In this document: piece after piece, positions 54,600-63,179 of the stretch
Layout: each line of letters opens with the position of its first letter
Position numbering within the stretch: position 1 is the first letter of the stretch
DNA from: Stenotrophomonas rhizophila
Lineage (GTDB): Bacteria > Pseudomonadota > Gammaproteobacteria > Xanthomonadales > Xanthomonadaceae
Direction: 5' to 3'
Assembly: GCF_003751305.1 (NCBI RefSeq)
Contig: NZ_RJKV01000001.1
Location: forward strand, 1,407,586-1,471,585
DNA length: 64,000 bases
Program-made: the position numbers and the translations under genes
Notes under the pieces: model-generated
Seen by the model: the letters and a program-made list of their open reading frames with translations, nothing else
Told to the model about the DNA's origin: nothing
Database searches by the model: none

Positions 54600-54632
54600 G
54601 AGACATTAGTTCTCCATCAAGAGAACTGTCAA
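54600..54632 (-). promoter_or_regulatory. Shared promoter/operator element 2 (dipeptide epimerase)
   Basis: On the minus strand TTGACAGTTCTCT is identical to element 1 over 13 bases. A diverged inverted repeat, GAGA...TCTC (54600-54603 and 54611-54614), then lies over the -10 region (TAATGT, 18-bp spacer). The -35 hexamer contains the TGA stop of the serine hydrolase gene, so the promoter is embedded in the end of the previous gene. Confidence 0.65.
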
Positions 54633-56116
54633 TGGGCGCCGCGGTCGGCGCCCTGCCTGCGCATCAGGGCAACCTCACTCGACGGCGCAGCGGCCGGAGC
54701 GAGCGCGGCTGCGATCCGCGAGACATGCTTGTTCCAGTCGAACTTCTGACCTTCCGGCGTCCAGCCCAGCCGCACGATCACCGCATCCTGCGACGGGATA
54801 ACGGCCACGATCTGGTGGTTGTGGCCCATCGCCATGAAGGCATCGGGTGGAACGTCCTGCAGCACCTTGCGCCCTTCTTCATCTGGCGCCGCCCGGTTCA
54901 ACCAGAGCTGCGCGCCGTACGAGGGGCGCGGTGATGCGGGGGTGGGGGTCAGGGCGAACGCCAGCCATTGTTTCGACAGCAGGCGCTTGCCACCCGCTTC
55001 GCCTTGGTTGAGATGCAGCAGCCCGTAGCGCGCCCAATCGCGAGCCGTGGCGTAGCCATAGGAACTGCCGACCAGCACGCCCGATTCGTCCGGCTCGATC
55101 AGCGCGCTGCGCATGCCCGCCGGCTCGAACAGACGGGTCTGCGCAAACCGGGTCATGCCTTCCAGCGTGCCGCCGGTTGCGTCGAAGACAATGCGCGAGA
55201 GGATGTTGGTGGTGCCCGAGGAATAGCTCCAGTGCGTGCCGGGGGCGTGTTCAAGCGGCATCGCGGCGGCCAGCGCGGCCATGTCGCCCGCCTCGAACAG
55301 CATCTTGATCGACTCGTTGCCTGGCTTGTAACTCTCCACGAAGGTAAGCCCGCTCGACATCGTCAGCAACTGGCGCAGCGTGATGGCGCCCCGCGGGTCG
55401 CCCTTGCCCTGCCACTCGGGAACCGGTGCCGGGTCATCCAGCTTAAGCACGCCGTCATCGACCAGCAGGCCGACCAGCGTTCCCATGATGCTCTTGGTGG
55501 CTGACCAGCCGAGCATGCGGGTGTCCTGATTGAACCCCGGCGCATAGCGCTCGGCGACGATCGCCCCACCCTGCACCACCACGATCGCCCGGGTGTCCGG
55601 GTAGCCGCCCACGTTCTGCTCCGCGAACGCCGCACTCACGGCCGCATCCAGTGCGGCGCGGTCGAGCTTCGTCTCGGCGGCCGCCTGCAGCGCCGGAGCC
55701 GGCAGGTCACCCTGCGGCCAGGGTCGTGCCGACAGCTGCCGCAGCGGTGAGAGCCGTGCGGCCTGGGCATCGAGCGTCTTCAGCGGCACATCGCCGGTGG
55801 TCAACGTACAGCCGACGGCCGGTCGATGCAGCGCGGTACGCGTGGCCGCGCCAGGCGCTGAAGCGGTGACCGTCCCGGCCTTGCGATCCACCGACAGCGC
55901 CACCGCCTTGGTAAATGGCGCCAGCGCGTGGATGTCGTCGCGCAGTACGTCAGCCTCGGCACGGTTGGCCACGAAAATGCCAGCGCAGGCGATCTGTGCG
56001 GAGACCGCCGTGCCGAGATCGTCCGCGCTGGTGATCGGTGGTGCGGCCGCGAGTGCCGGCGCGGACGCGGCGAGCGCGAGGGCAAGAAGGCTGCCGCCGG
56101 TGGAATATCGGATCAT
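54629..56116 (-). CDS. Serine hydrolase of the beta-lactamase/D-aminopeptidase (class C-like) family
   Basis: A 495-residue secreted protein with a signal peptide (LLALALAASAPALAAA). An N-terminal region of about 150 residues precedes the catalytic domain. The S205-x-x-K208 motif lies in WSATKSIMGT, and a Tyr-Ser-x motif in HWSYSSGTTN. GHNHQIVAV occupies the usual third-motif place. The layout resembles 6-aminohexanoate-dimer hydrolase/esterase-type members. By context it may release D-amino acids or dipeptides in the periplasm. ATG 56116 has AGGA 8 bases upstream, and the gene lies 37 bp after the amidohydrolase. Confidence 0.85.
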   Translation of the reverse strand: MIRYSTGGSLLALALAASAPALAAAPPITSADDLGTAVSAQIACAGIFVANRAEADVLRDDIHALAPFTKAVALSVDRKAGTVTASAPGAATRTALHRPAVGCTLTTGDVPLKTLDAQAARLSPLRQLSARPWPQGDLPAPALQAAAETKLDRAALDAAVSAAFAEQNVGGYPDTRAIVVVQGGAIVAERYAPGFNQDTRMLGWSATKSIMGTLVGLLVDDGVLKLDDPAPVPEWQGKGDPRGAITLRQLLTMSSGLTFVESYKPGNESIKMLFEAGDMAALAAAMPLEHAPGTHWSYSSGTTNILSRIVFDATGGTLEGMTRFAQTRLFEPAGMRSALIEPDESGVLVGSSYGYATARDWARYGLLHLNQGEAGGKRLLSKQWLAFALTPTPASPRPSYGAQLWLNRAAPDEEGRKVLQDVPPDAFMAMGHNHQIVAVIPSQDAVIVRLGWTPEGQKFDWNKHVSRIAAALAPAAAPSSEVALMRRQGADRGAH

Positions 56117-56153
56117 GAATTGTGTCCTGTGGTAGTTGGGGCGCGCATGTGGA

Positions 56154-57776
56154 TCAGCGCGTGCGGCAGGGATGGCGCAGCGCCGAGCCCGCCCGGGCGC
56201 CGGTGTGCTTGCCGCCCTCGAAGCTCACCACACCGTTGACGATCACGGTCTCGATGCCGGTCGGCGCGCCGGCGGGTGCGTCCCAGCTCGCCACATCGTC
56301 CAACGTGTCCAGATCGAAGAGGACGATATCGGCGCGCATTCCCTCGCGGATCAGCCCGCGATCGCTCAATCCCATCCGCTGTGCGGGCCAGCTCGTCATC
56401 TTGCGGACCGCGTCTTCCAGCGTCAGTACCTGGCGTCGCTTCACATACTCGGCGAGGATGCGCGGGAACGTGCCATACGCGCGCGGGTGCGGCAGGCCGA
56501 TGGCGCCGTCGCTGCCGTAGTTCACCGCCGCGGCGGCATCACTGCCGATGCTGACCCAGGGCTGGCGCAGCGCGAGCTGCACATCCGCTTCGCTGATCAT
56601 GAAATACAGCGCCACCGCGCGATTGGGCAACCCTTCCAGCGCAATATCCCAGGCGGCATCGGCCGGATCCAGATTCAGCTCGGCACCGATCTCGGCCAGC
56701 GTCTTGCCGTGGAAGCGCCGGTACTTCTCACTGAAGCTGTTGGCCAGACGCACGTTCCGGAAACCACCGGATGCGTGCACCAGGTTAGACCAGCCCGGCA
56801 TCGAACCGGCCGCGACCTCCTTCTTCATGCGCTCGCGCACCTTGGGATCGCGCACGCGCTCGATGCCCTTCTCGAGCCCATCGGCCCAGACCCAGCTCGG
56901 CGCGATGATTTCCAGCCCGGTGCCGCCTGCGGTGTACGGATACAGATCGGCGGCTACATCGACCCCGCGGTCGCGCGCGGCATTGATCGTCGCCAGCGCC
57001 TGCGGCATCAGCTTGCCCCACTCCGGTGCATAGGCTGCCTTGAGGTGGAAGATCTCCACCTTGACGCCGCCCTTCTCGCCGATCTCGATGGCCTCCTCGA
57101 TGGCCTTGACCACGCCCTCGCTCTCGTCACGCATATGCGTAGCGTAGAAGCCGTCGCATTGCGCGGCCACTTTGGCCAGCGAGATCAGATCCGAGGTGCT
57201 CTGGAAGCTGCTGGGTGCATAGATGAGGGCGCTGGAGATGCCGAACGCGCCGGCCTCCATCGCAGTCTTCACCTGCTCGCCCATGGCGTCCAGCTGCTTC
57301 CGCGTCGGCCCACCGGCGGCATCGCCCATGACATGCACGCGGGCCTGGGTGGATGAGTAGTACGTGCCGAAGTTGACCGCGATGCCCTGCGTTTCGAGCT
57401 GCTTGAAGTAGCCCGGCATCCCCGCGGCAGGCACCGGCGGTCCGCCCTCGCCGCCGATCAGCGTGGTCACGCCCATCCGCAATTTGTTCTCGGCCGCGCC
57501 GTCCTTGAGCAGCGCCGCGCCGGACTGATCCATCATGTCGATGAAGCCCGGCGACACATAGCGCCCCGTCGCGTCGATCTCGCGGGTGCCCTGCCCGGGG
57601 ACCTGGCCCACCTGGACCACGCGCCCCTCCCTGACGGCCACATCGGCACGAACCCATGGATTGCCGGCACCGTCGAGCACGCGTCCACCGCGGATCACCA
57701 GGTCATAGTCGGCGGCGGCCGCGTTGGCGGCAAACAGCATCGATACGCCCGCCCACAGCAGGGTGCGCTTCATCAT
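56154..57776 (-). CDS. N-acyl-D-amino-acid deacylase-like amidohydrolase
   Basis: A 540-residue protein with a signal peptide (LLWAGVSMLFAANAAAA), so probably periplasmic. The D-aminoacylase/dihydroorotase fold shows in YDLVIRGGRVLDGAGNP, FYATHMRDES (metal His), VEIFHLKAA (metal His), SIGSDAAA (Asp) and GLIREGMRADIVLFD. The usual N-terminal HxH is absent: the site reads D80-M-M-D83. The Cys of the canonical GNCG segment is replaced in a GGEGG sequence. It may use a reduced metal centre or act on another substrate. It overlaps the upstream alpha/beta hydrolase gene at ATGATG, so it is translationally coupled. Confidence 0.82.
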   Translation of the reverse strand: MMKRTLLWAGVSMLFAANAAAADYDLVIRGGRVLDGAGNPWVRADVAVREGRVVQVGQVPGQGTREIDATGRYVSPGFIDMMDQSGAALLKDGAAENKLRMGVTTLIGGEGGPPVPAAGMPGYFKQLETQGIAVNFGTYYSSTQARVHVMGDAAGGPTRKQLDAMGEQVKTAMEAGAFGISSALIYAPSSFQSTSDLISLAKVAAQCDGFYATHMRDESEGVVKAIEEAIEIGEKGGVKVEIFHLKAAYAPEWGKLMPQALATINAARDRGVDVAADLYPYTAGGTGLEIIAPSWVWADGLEKGIERVRDPKVRERMKKEVAAGSMPGWSNLVHASGGFRNVRLANSFSEKYRRFHGKTLAEIGAELNLDPADAAWDIALEGLPNRAVALYFMISEADVQLALRQPWVSIGSDAAAAVNYGSDGAIGLPHPRAYGTFPRILAEYVKRRQVLTLEDAVRKMTSWPAQRMGLSDRGLIREGMRADIVLFDLDTLDDVASWDAPAGAPTGIETVIVNGVVSFEGGKHTGARAGSALRHPCRTR

Positions 57777-58831
57777 TGCATCTCCTTGTTGGTGCGCGCC
57801 TGCGCACGAACGTCATCCACGACCTCGCGAACCGCATCCACCACGCGATCAGGCTGATCGATCTGGATGTAGTGACCGGAATCGCTCACGATCTGTTGCT
57901 GCCCGCGGCTGGACAGGGCGGCCTGCTCGGCATGCAAGGTGCGCCATTCCTGCTTGAACCGGGCGCCCTCCTCTGCCGTCAGCCCCATCTTTTTCAGCTC
58001 GTCGGGCTTGAACGGCTTCAACGCGGTCAGCACGATCACCGGGCGGTCGCCAAACGAGGTGACCGCCCGGGCATCGTCCATGGTGCTGTCGAAGCCGTCG
58101 AGCTCAGCGGTCGCGCCCGTGACCGAGGCACTGGAGAAGGCGGTGATCTCCGCGGCCTCATCCTTCGGGCGTGGGCCATGATCGGCGCGCGAGAACAGGA
58201 AGCGCACCAGGCCGGTCCGGGACAGTGCCGTGGCGGTATGCATCAACAGCGACACCTTCTTCGGGTGGACATCGATGCTCACCACGCTGCCGAGCCGGGC
58301 GATCTGATCCGGATGCGAGGGGTCGACCATCACCAGCCCGGCAACCTGCTCGCCGTAGCGCCCCACATAGGTGCGGGTATACGGCCCGCCGATGGAATGG
58401 CCGACCAGCACCAGCGGATCGGTGATGCCCGCACCTTTCAACAGGGCGTGCAGGTCATCGGCCACGGCTGACGCACGCTGCGGGGTGTCCTTGGCATCGC
58501 TGCGCATGATGCCGGCGCGGTCGTAGGCACAGGCGCGGGTGAAGCGGGCGATCCGGTCGTGCACCCGGGTCCAGTCCATCGTGCCGCCCGTGCCGAGGCC
58601 GGACTCGAAGATCACGGTCGGGGTGCCACTGCCGCGACACTCGATATGCATCTGGCGTCCGCCGACATCAACCATCTGGCCGCGCAGTGGATGATCGGTC
58701 GCCGCGCTCCGGCGCGCCAAAGCCTCGTAGACCACCCCGATGAGGGTGAGCAGGACCACGACCGCCAGCAGACCGAGCACGATCCACTTCACCCACCGAC
58801 GAAACCGCCGCCAACCCTTCACTGCTGTCAT
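57773..58831 (-). CDS. Membrane-anchored alpha/beta hydrolase
   Basis: A 352-residue protein from ATG 58831. A basic start (GWRRFRRWVKW) precedes one hydrophobic helix (about 16-36), so the catalytic domain faces the periplasm. The nucleophile is S146 in VLVGHSIGG, the acid is likely the Asp in VIVLTALKPFKPDE or nearby, and the His is in SDSGHYIQID. It could be an esterase, amidase or proline-iminopeptidase-like enzyme. It is the first gene of the hydrolase, D-aminoacylase-like, serine hydrolase operon. Promoter element 3 lies about 110 bases upstream. Confidence 0.85.
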   Translation of the reverse strand: MTAVKGWRRFRRWVKWIVLGLLAVVVLLTLIGVVYEALARRSAATDHPLRGQMVDVGGRQMHIECRGSGTPTVIFESGLGTGGTMDWTRVHDRIARFTRACAYDRAGIMRSDAKDTPQRASAVADDLHALLKGAGITDPLVLVGHSIGGPYTRTYVGRYGEQVAGLVMVDPSHPDQIARLGSVVSIDVHPKKVSLLMHTATALSRTGLVRFLFSRADHGPRPKDEAAEITAFSSASVTGATAELDGFDSTMDDARAVTSFGDRPVIVLTALKPFKPDELKKMGLTAEEGARFKQEWRTLHAEQAALSSRGQQQIVSDSGHYIQIDQPDRVVDAVREVVDDVRAQARTNKEMQ

Positions 58832-58938
58832 GTCGTGCTCTCTTGAATGGCGTGCTGAAGCCTGCGTTGGGACGCAAGCGGTTGAGAATCCTGTGACCTG
58901 CCTGCCCTGCCAACGCAAACGATCGGGGATGGATTCAG

Positions 58939-58979
58939 GCCCATATAGGATATAAGCGTCCTATTTGGAGAATTGTCAA
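58939..58979 (-). promoter_or_regulatory. Shared promoter/operator element 3 (hydrolase operon)
   Basis: On the minus strand TTGACA (58979-58974) is followed after 11 bases by AGGAC-GCTTAT-ATCCT (58962-58947) and, two bases later, ATGGGC (58944-58939). All distances equal those of element 1. The -10 is probably TTATAT or CTTATA inside or next to the repeat. This is the only element at the head of the three-gene hydrolase operon. Confidence 0.8.
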
Positions 58980-59044
58980 TGTGCAGTGCGGGCACGGGGC
59001 CTGTCCGTGAGCCGCTCCAGAGTGCACGCCGCCGAGCGCCAGAC

Positions 59045-59084
59045 TGCGACAAACCGTCGCAATTGAGCACAAAACGGGCGTTTT
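59045..59084. repeat. Two inverted repeats upstream of the DUF2946 operon
   Basis: TGCGAC-AAACC-GTCGCA (59045-59061) and AAAACG-GG-CGTTTT (59071-59084) are perfect inverted repeats with 6-bp arms, 63 and 40 bases before the DUF2946 start. Either may be an operator for the DUF2946-receptor-PepSY operon. I cannot assign a regulator. Confidence 0.45.
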
Positions 59085-59123
59085 CGCCGGGAATCCCGAC
59101 AACCATGGCTTACCATCGGGCCG

Positions 59124-59573
59124 GTGCATGCGTCCCTCCTCCACCGCTGGCTTCATGCCTGGGCCTTCCTGGCGATTGCGCTGGTGATCGTCGCGCCCAT
59201 GGTCAGCCGGGCATTGGCGCCGGTGACCGCGCCCGTCATTGAAGCCTCGCCTGCACCCCATCCCCATGCGGCGCATCACGCCATGACGGATGCCGACGCG
59301 CACGCGGGCCATCACGCGCATCACGATAAGGATCAGGGCGAGGCCCGCCCCGCTGCCGAAGCGCCTGCCGATCCGCACGCCAACCATGACATGGGCGTGG
59401 ACTGCGAGTACTGCCTGATCGCGGCCCGTCTCATCAGCCTGCTCGTGGCGCTGCTCCTGCTGCTGACGCAGTGGCCGGCCGTGTTTCGATCGCTGTCAGG
59501 TCTGGTCGAGCGTCGTCGCGCTCCCGCTCAAGGCACCCTCGGCGCCCGCGGCCCACCTGTTCTGGTCTGCTGA
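59124..59573 (+). CDS. DUF2946-like His-rich membrane protein
   Basis: A 149-residue protein from GTG 59124, with no strong ribosome site visible. An N-terminal hydrophobic helix (about 13-30) is followed by a His-rich stretch (HPHAAHHAM, GHHAHHDK), a DCEYC motif and a second hydrophobic helix (about 100-118). This is the DUF2946 pattern, often encoded beside TonB receptors and copper or metal genes. His clusters plus two close Cys suggest metal binding in the periplasm. It is the first gene of a receptor-PepSY operon. Confidence 0.75.
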   Translation: MHASLLHRWLHAWAFLAIALVIVAPMVSRALAPVTAPVIEASPAPHPHAAHHAMTDADAHAGHHAHHDKDQGEARPAAEAPADPHANHDMGVDCEYCLIAARLISLLVALLLLLTQWPAVFRSLSGLVERRRAPAQGTLGARGPPVLVC

Positions 59574-59692
59574 TCCGGCAAGTATCCGGTGCAGCCTTGC
59601 TGCGCCCTGCCGGCTCGTGCCCAACGCTCTGCGCCATCCGGCCCGTCGGCCGGACCTTGTCCCTGCCCCGGTCACGCTGACCGCGGCATCGA

Positions 59693-61744
59693 ATGCTGTG
59701 GACCATGACACCTTCTTTTTCGTATCGACCTTTGGCCAAGGCCATCACGGCCGTGCTTGCCGCTGCCCTTCTTCTTCCCGCCACCGTCGCTGCCCAGAAC
59801 GGTACCGTGCTGACCCTGGGCACCGTGCAGGCGCGTTCGGCCGCCGAGCGCGAGCTGTCGGCCCGCTCGGTATTCACCTCGGTGGATCTCATCGGCGGCG
59901 ATGTCCTTCAACCGCAGAAGGTCGACCATAGCTGGGAGCTGCTGATGAATGCCCCGGGCGTGCAGGTCACCCAGTTCAAGATGGGCACCGACGCCGGCCG
60001 CTTTTCCTTCCGGGGTTTCAACGGCGAGGGCCGCATCAACGCGGTCAAGCTGCTGATCGACGGTATTCCGAGCAATGACAATTCGGGCGGTATGCCCTAC
60101 CTGGATGCGGTGTTTCCGCTGGACATCGTCGCGCTCGAGATCGTGCGCGGCACCAACGATGCCCGCTACGGGCTGCATGCGATTGCCGGTGACGTGAATG
60201 TGTTGACCCGCCAGGGTGGCAATGACGGCCAGCTGAGCATCACCGCCGGCAGCTTTGGCACGCAGGATGTGCAGTTGGCCAAAGGGTTCGAAAGCGGCGC
60301 CTGGTCACAGAACTATTTCGTCGGCTGGCGCACGTCCGACGGCGAGCGCGACCATGCCAATGGCACGCAGCGCAGCTTCGCCGGCAAGTGGTTCTACACC
60401 GACCCTGACGGCCGGTGGCGCGCAGGGCTGACCAGCCGCTACTACAAGAACGCCGCACTGGAAGCCGGCTACCTCAGCTATCCGGAGGTGCAGGCCAATC
60501 CGACGCAATCGCCGGCCTACGCACGCGATGACCGCAGTGAGCGCGAGACGGTCCAGACCGCAGTGCACATCGATGGCGCACTGGGCAGCGACTGGAGCTG
60601 GAACGCCAAGGCCTACCAGAACGACTATCGCAACCAGCGCTGGGTGACGTTCACCGCGGGAGGCGCTCAACAGGAACGTTTCAACGATGAGACCCATCGC
60701 GGCCTGCTCTTGAACACCACCTGGCGCCCGGACTCGCGGCTGGCCGAGTTCGTCCTCGATGCCGGCGTGGATGGGCAGTGGCAGGACAACACGGCCCGCC
60801 GCTACAGGACCGTCGCGCGCGAGCGCCAGGCGACCCTGCGCGATTGGGACTACACCCTCGATACCCGGGGTGCCTACGTGCAGGCGGTGATCAGGCCGAT
60901 GGACGCGCTGAAGATCGTGCCCGCCTACCGGGTCGATCGCATGTATGGCGACTTCCACAATGGGGCGACCGGCCTGCGCGCACCGGTGTACGACTATGGC
61001 CTGATCAAACAACCCAAGCTGAGTGTGTCCTACGATCTCAGCCCGACCACGGTTGCGTACGCCAACTGGGGGCGAACGTTCCAGATCGGCAGCGGCAATG
61101 GCGCGTATCGAACGCAGCTGAACGATCTTGCTCCGTCCCTCAACGAAGGCTGGGAGGCCGGGATGAAATGGGCGCCTGTGCAGGGGCTGCAGACCCGCAT
61201 CGCGTACTGGGAGCAGCGGGCCAGCGATGAGGTCGCCACCGTCCTGGGCGTCAATGGCGTGGTCGGGGCCAATGAGGTCGGCAACGTGGGCCAGACGCTG
61301 CGCCGCGGTTGGGACGCCCAGCTGACGTGGCAGGCCAGCGCACAGTGGCGCGCCTGGGCCGCGTACTCGCGGCAGAAGGCGGTGATCCAGGTGCCGGACC
61401 CCAGTGCGCCGCAGACCCGCGGGCGGCAGATCGAGAACGTGCCGAACTGGCTGGCCAGCGCGGGTGTGGACTACGCCCCGACGGCCGACTGGGCCTTCAG
61501 CGCCTGGGGCAATGGCCAGGGCGACTACTTCGTGGAAAGGACCAACACGCTGGGACGCTACGGCGGCTATGCACTGTTGAACCTGAGCGCCACGTATCGG
61601 CTGGACGCGCGCAACAGCCTGGCCCTGCAGTTGAAAAATGCGACAGATCGTTTCTACGTGTATGCCTGGTACGACAGCGGTTCCTCGGGTTACTCACCCG
61701 GTGACGGCCGGGCGCTGTACCTGAGCTGGACCCGGGAGCTCTGA
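59693..61744 (+). CDS. TonB-dependent receptor of the DUF2946-PepSY locus
   Basis: A 683-residue receptor, with an alternative start at ATG 59705. The signal peptide is AITAVLAAALLLPATVAAQ. The plug has SWELLMNAPGVQVTQFKMG, RFSFRGFNGEGRINAVKLLIDG and IEIVRG-like ALEIVRGTNDARYG, and the barrel ends YLSWTREL, not the usual terminal Phe. Neighbours suggest metal or metal-chelate uptake. The PepSY gene begins one base after its stop. The 119-base gap before it holds no gene I can recognise. Confidence 0.88.
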   Translation: MLWTMTPSFSYRPLAKAITAVLAAALLLPATVAAQNGTVLTLGTVQARSAAERELSARSVFTSVDLIGGDVLQPQKVDHSWELLMNAPGVQVTQFKMGTDAGRFSFRGFNGEGRINAVKLLIDGIPSNDNSGGMPYLDAVFPLDIVALEIVRGTNDARYGLHAIAGDVNVLTRQGGNDGQLSITAGSFGTQDVQLAKGFESGAWSQNYFVGWRTSDGERDHANGTQRSFAGKWFYTDPDGRWRAGLTSRYYKNAALEAGYLSYPEVQANPTQSPAYARDDRSERETVQTAVHIDGALGSDWSWNAKAYQNDYRNQRWVTFTAGGAQQERFNDETHRGLLLNTTWRPDSRLAEFVLDAGVDGQWQDNTARRYRTVARERQATLRDWDYTLDTRGAYVQAVIRPMDALKIVPAYRVDRMYGDFHNGATGLRAPVYDYGLIKQPKLSVSYDLSPTTVAYANWGRTFQIGSGNGAYRTQLNDLAPSLNEGWEAGMKWAPVQGLQTRIAYWEQRASDEVATVLGVNGVVGANEVGNVGQTLRRGWDAQLTWQASAQWRAWAAYSRQKAVIQVPDPSAPQTRGRQIENVPNWLASAGVDYAPTADWAFSAWGNGQGDYFVERTNTLGRYGGYALLNLSATYRLDARNSLALQLKNATDRFYVYAWYDSGSSGYSPGDGRALYLSWTREL

Positions 61745-61745
61745 C

Positions 61746-63155
61746 ATGCCAACCCCTGCTACCCCGCGTGCATCGGATCGCTGGCGTTTCTACCGCGCGG
61801 TGTGGCGGTGGCACTTCTATGCCGGCCTGTTCGTGCTGCCCTTCATCGCCTGGCTGGCGCTGACTGGCGCGGTATACGTCTACCAGAAGCCGATCGATCG
61901 CTGGATCCATCACGATCTGAAGGTAGTGCAGAACGCAGCGGTGCCACCCTCGCCTGCCAGCGCCCAGCTGGCGGGCGTCAACGCCGTCAGTCACGGGGAG
62001 ATCTTCCGTTACACCACGCCGGAGTACGCCGACGGCAGCATCGAGATCGGCGTACAGGAGGCCGACGGTCGACGGGAGGTCTACTACGTCGACCCGGGCA
62101 CCGCGCAGGTGCTCGGGCACCTGCCGGACAAGGGAACGTTCTCGGGCGTGGTGCGGCAGCTGCATAGCCTCGATCTGCTCGGTGATTACGCCAGTGCCCT
62201 GATCGAGATCGCCGCCGGCTGGGCCATCCTTCTGGTAGCGACCGGCGTTTACCTGTGGTGGCCGCGCGGACAGACCGGTGGGATCACTACGGTTCGCGGG
62301 CAGCCGCGACAGCGGCTGTTCTGGCGCGACCTGCATGCGGTGACCGGCGTCTGGGTGGGCGGTGTGCTCGTGTTCCTGGCCATGACCGGCATGCCGTGGT
62401 CGGTGGTCTGGGGCAACCAGGTCAATGCCTGGGCGAACGGTCACGACTATGGTTACCCGGCCGGGGTGCGTGTGGACGTGCCGATGTCCGCGCATCGGCT
62501 TGCCGACACCACCACGCCAGCGTGGTCGATGGAGCAGGCACAGCTGCCGGTCTCGGCGGTGCCGCATGTCCAGCACGCCGCTGCCGATGACGGGCATGCC
62601 GCACATGGTGGCGGCCCACTCGGGGACCTGTCGCCGCAGCCCGGCGCGCTCGGCATCGACGCGGCCATGCGCCGGTTCAACGCACTCGGCCTAGCGCCGG
62701 GTTACAGCATCGCGCTGCCGCGTGGGCCCATGGGTGTCTACACCGCCTCGGTCTATCCGGAGGATCTGTCGCGTCAGCGGGTGGTGCATCTGGATCAGTA
62801 CAGCGGCCGGGTTCTGCTGGACATGGGCTACGCCGATTACGGTGCGCTCGGGCGAGGACTGGAATGGGGCATCAATGTCCATCTCGGCAACGAGTACGGC
62901 ACGGTCAACCGTGTGGTGCTGATCGTCGCGTGCGCAGCGATCCTTCTGCTCTGCCTCAGCGGTGCTGTGATGTGGTGGAAGCGGCGCCCCATCGGTGGGA
63001 TCGGCGTGCCGCCACTGCCGAGGCATGGGCGAAGCGTGGCCGGTGTCTTCGTGCTGCTGTGCATCGGTGGCGTGGTGTTCCCGCTGGTGGGCCTGTCGCT
63101 GTTGGTCGTGGGTGTTCTGGACTACCTCGCCACCCGTGGCTGGCGCGCGACATGA
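61746..63155 (+). CDS. PepSY-associated transmembrane protein with His-rich loop
   Basis: A 469-residue inner-membrane protein with about five helices: near 23-48, 155-178, 203-225, 385-408 and 430-460. PepSY-like segments (REVYYVDPGTAQVLG, VVHLDQYSGRVLLD) lie in the periplasmic loops. Histidines in WRWHFYAG, RQLHSLD, DLHAVTGVW and WGINVHLG could bind haem. A loop near residues 275-290 is His-rich (HVQHAAADDGHAAHGG), echoing the DUF2946 protein and pointing to a divalent-metal role. The family probably transfers electrons to a ferric or cupric substrate brought in by the receptor. Confidence 0.85.
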   Translation: MPTPATPRASDRWRFYRAVWRWHFYAGLFVLPFIAWLALTGAVYVYQKPIDRWIHHDLKVVQNAAVPPSPASAQLAGVNAVSHGEIFRYTTPEYADGSIEIGVQEADGRREVYYVDPGTAQVLGHLPDKGTFSGVVRQLHSLDLLGDYASALIEIAAGWAILLVATGVYLWWPRGQTGGITTVRGQPRQRLFWRDLHAVTGVWVGGVLVFLAMTGMPWSVVWGNQVNAWANGHDYGYPAGVRVDVPMSAHRLADTTTPAWSMEQAQLPVSAVPHVQHAAADDGHAAHGGGPLGDLSPQPGALGIDAAMRRFNALGLAPGYSIALPRGPMGVYTASVYPEDLSRQRVVHLDQYSGRVLLDMGYADYGALGRGLEWGINVHLGNEYGTVNRVVLIVACAAILLLCLSGAVMWWKRRPIGGIGVPPLPRHGRSVAGVFVLLCIGGVVFPLVGLSLLVVGVLDYLATRGWRAT

Positions 63156-63179
63156 ATCACGCGGTTGGCCGTGCCCAGC

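Noticed and set aside
58828..59106. Short frames ending in similar SYMGL-like peptides near 53400 and 58940
   Set aside because: The peptide similarity comes from the shared promoter/operator DNA, not from coding. Neither frame has a ribosome site or other conserved part.
59574..59692. Cobalamin-type riboswitch before the TonB receptor
   Set aside because: The gap is only 119 bases and I could not find a B12-box-like core or a matching paired layout.
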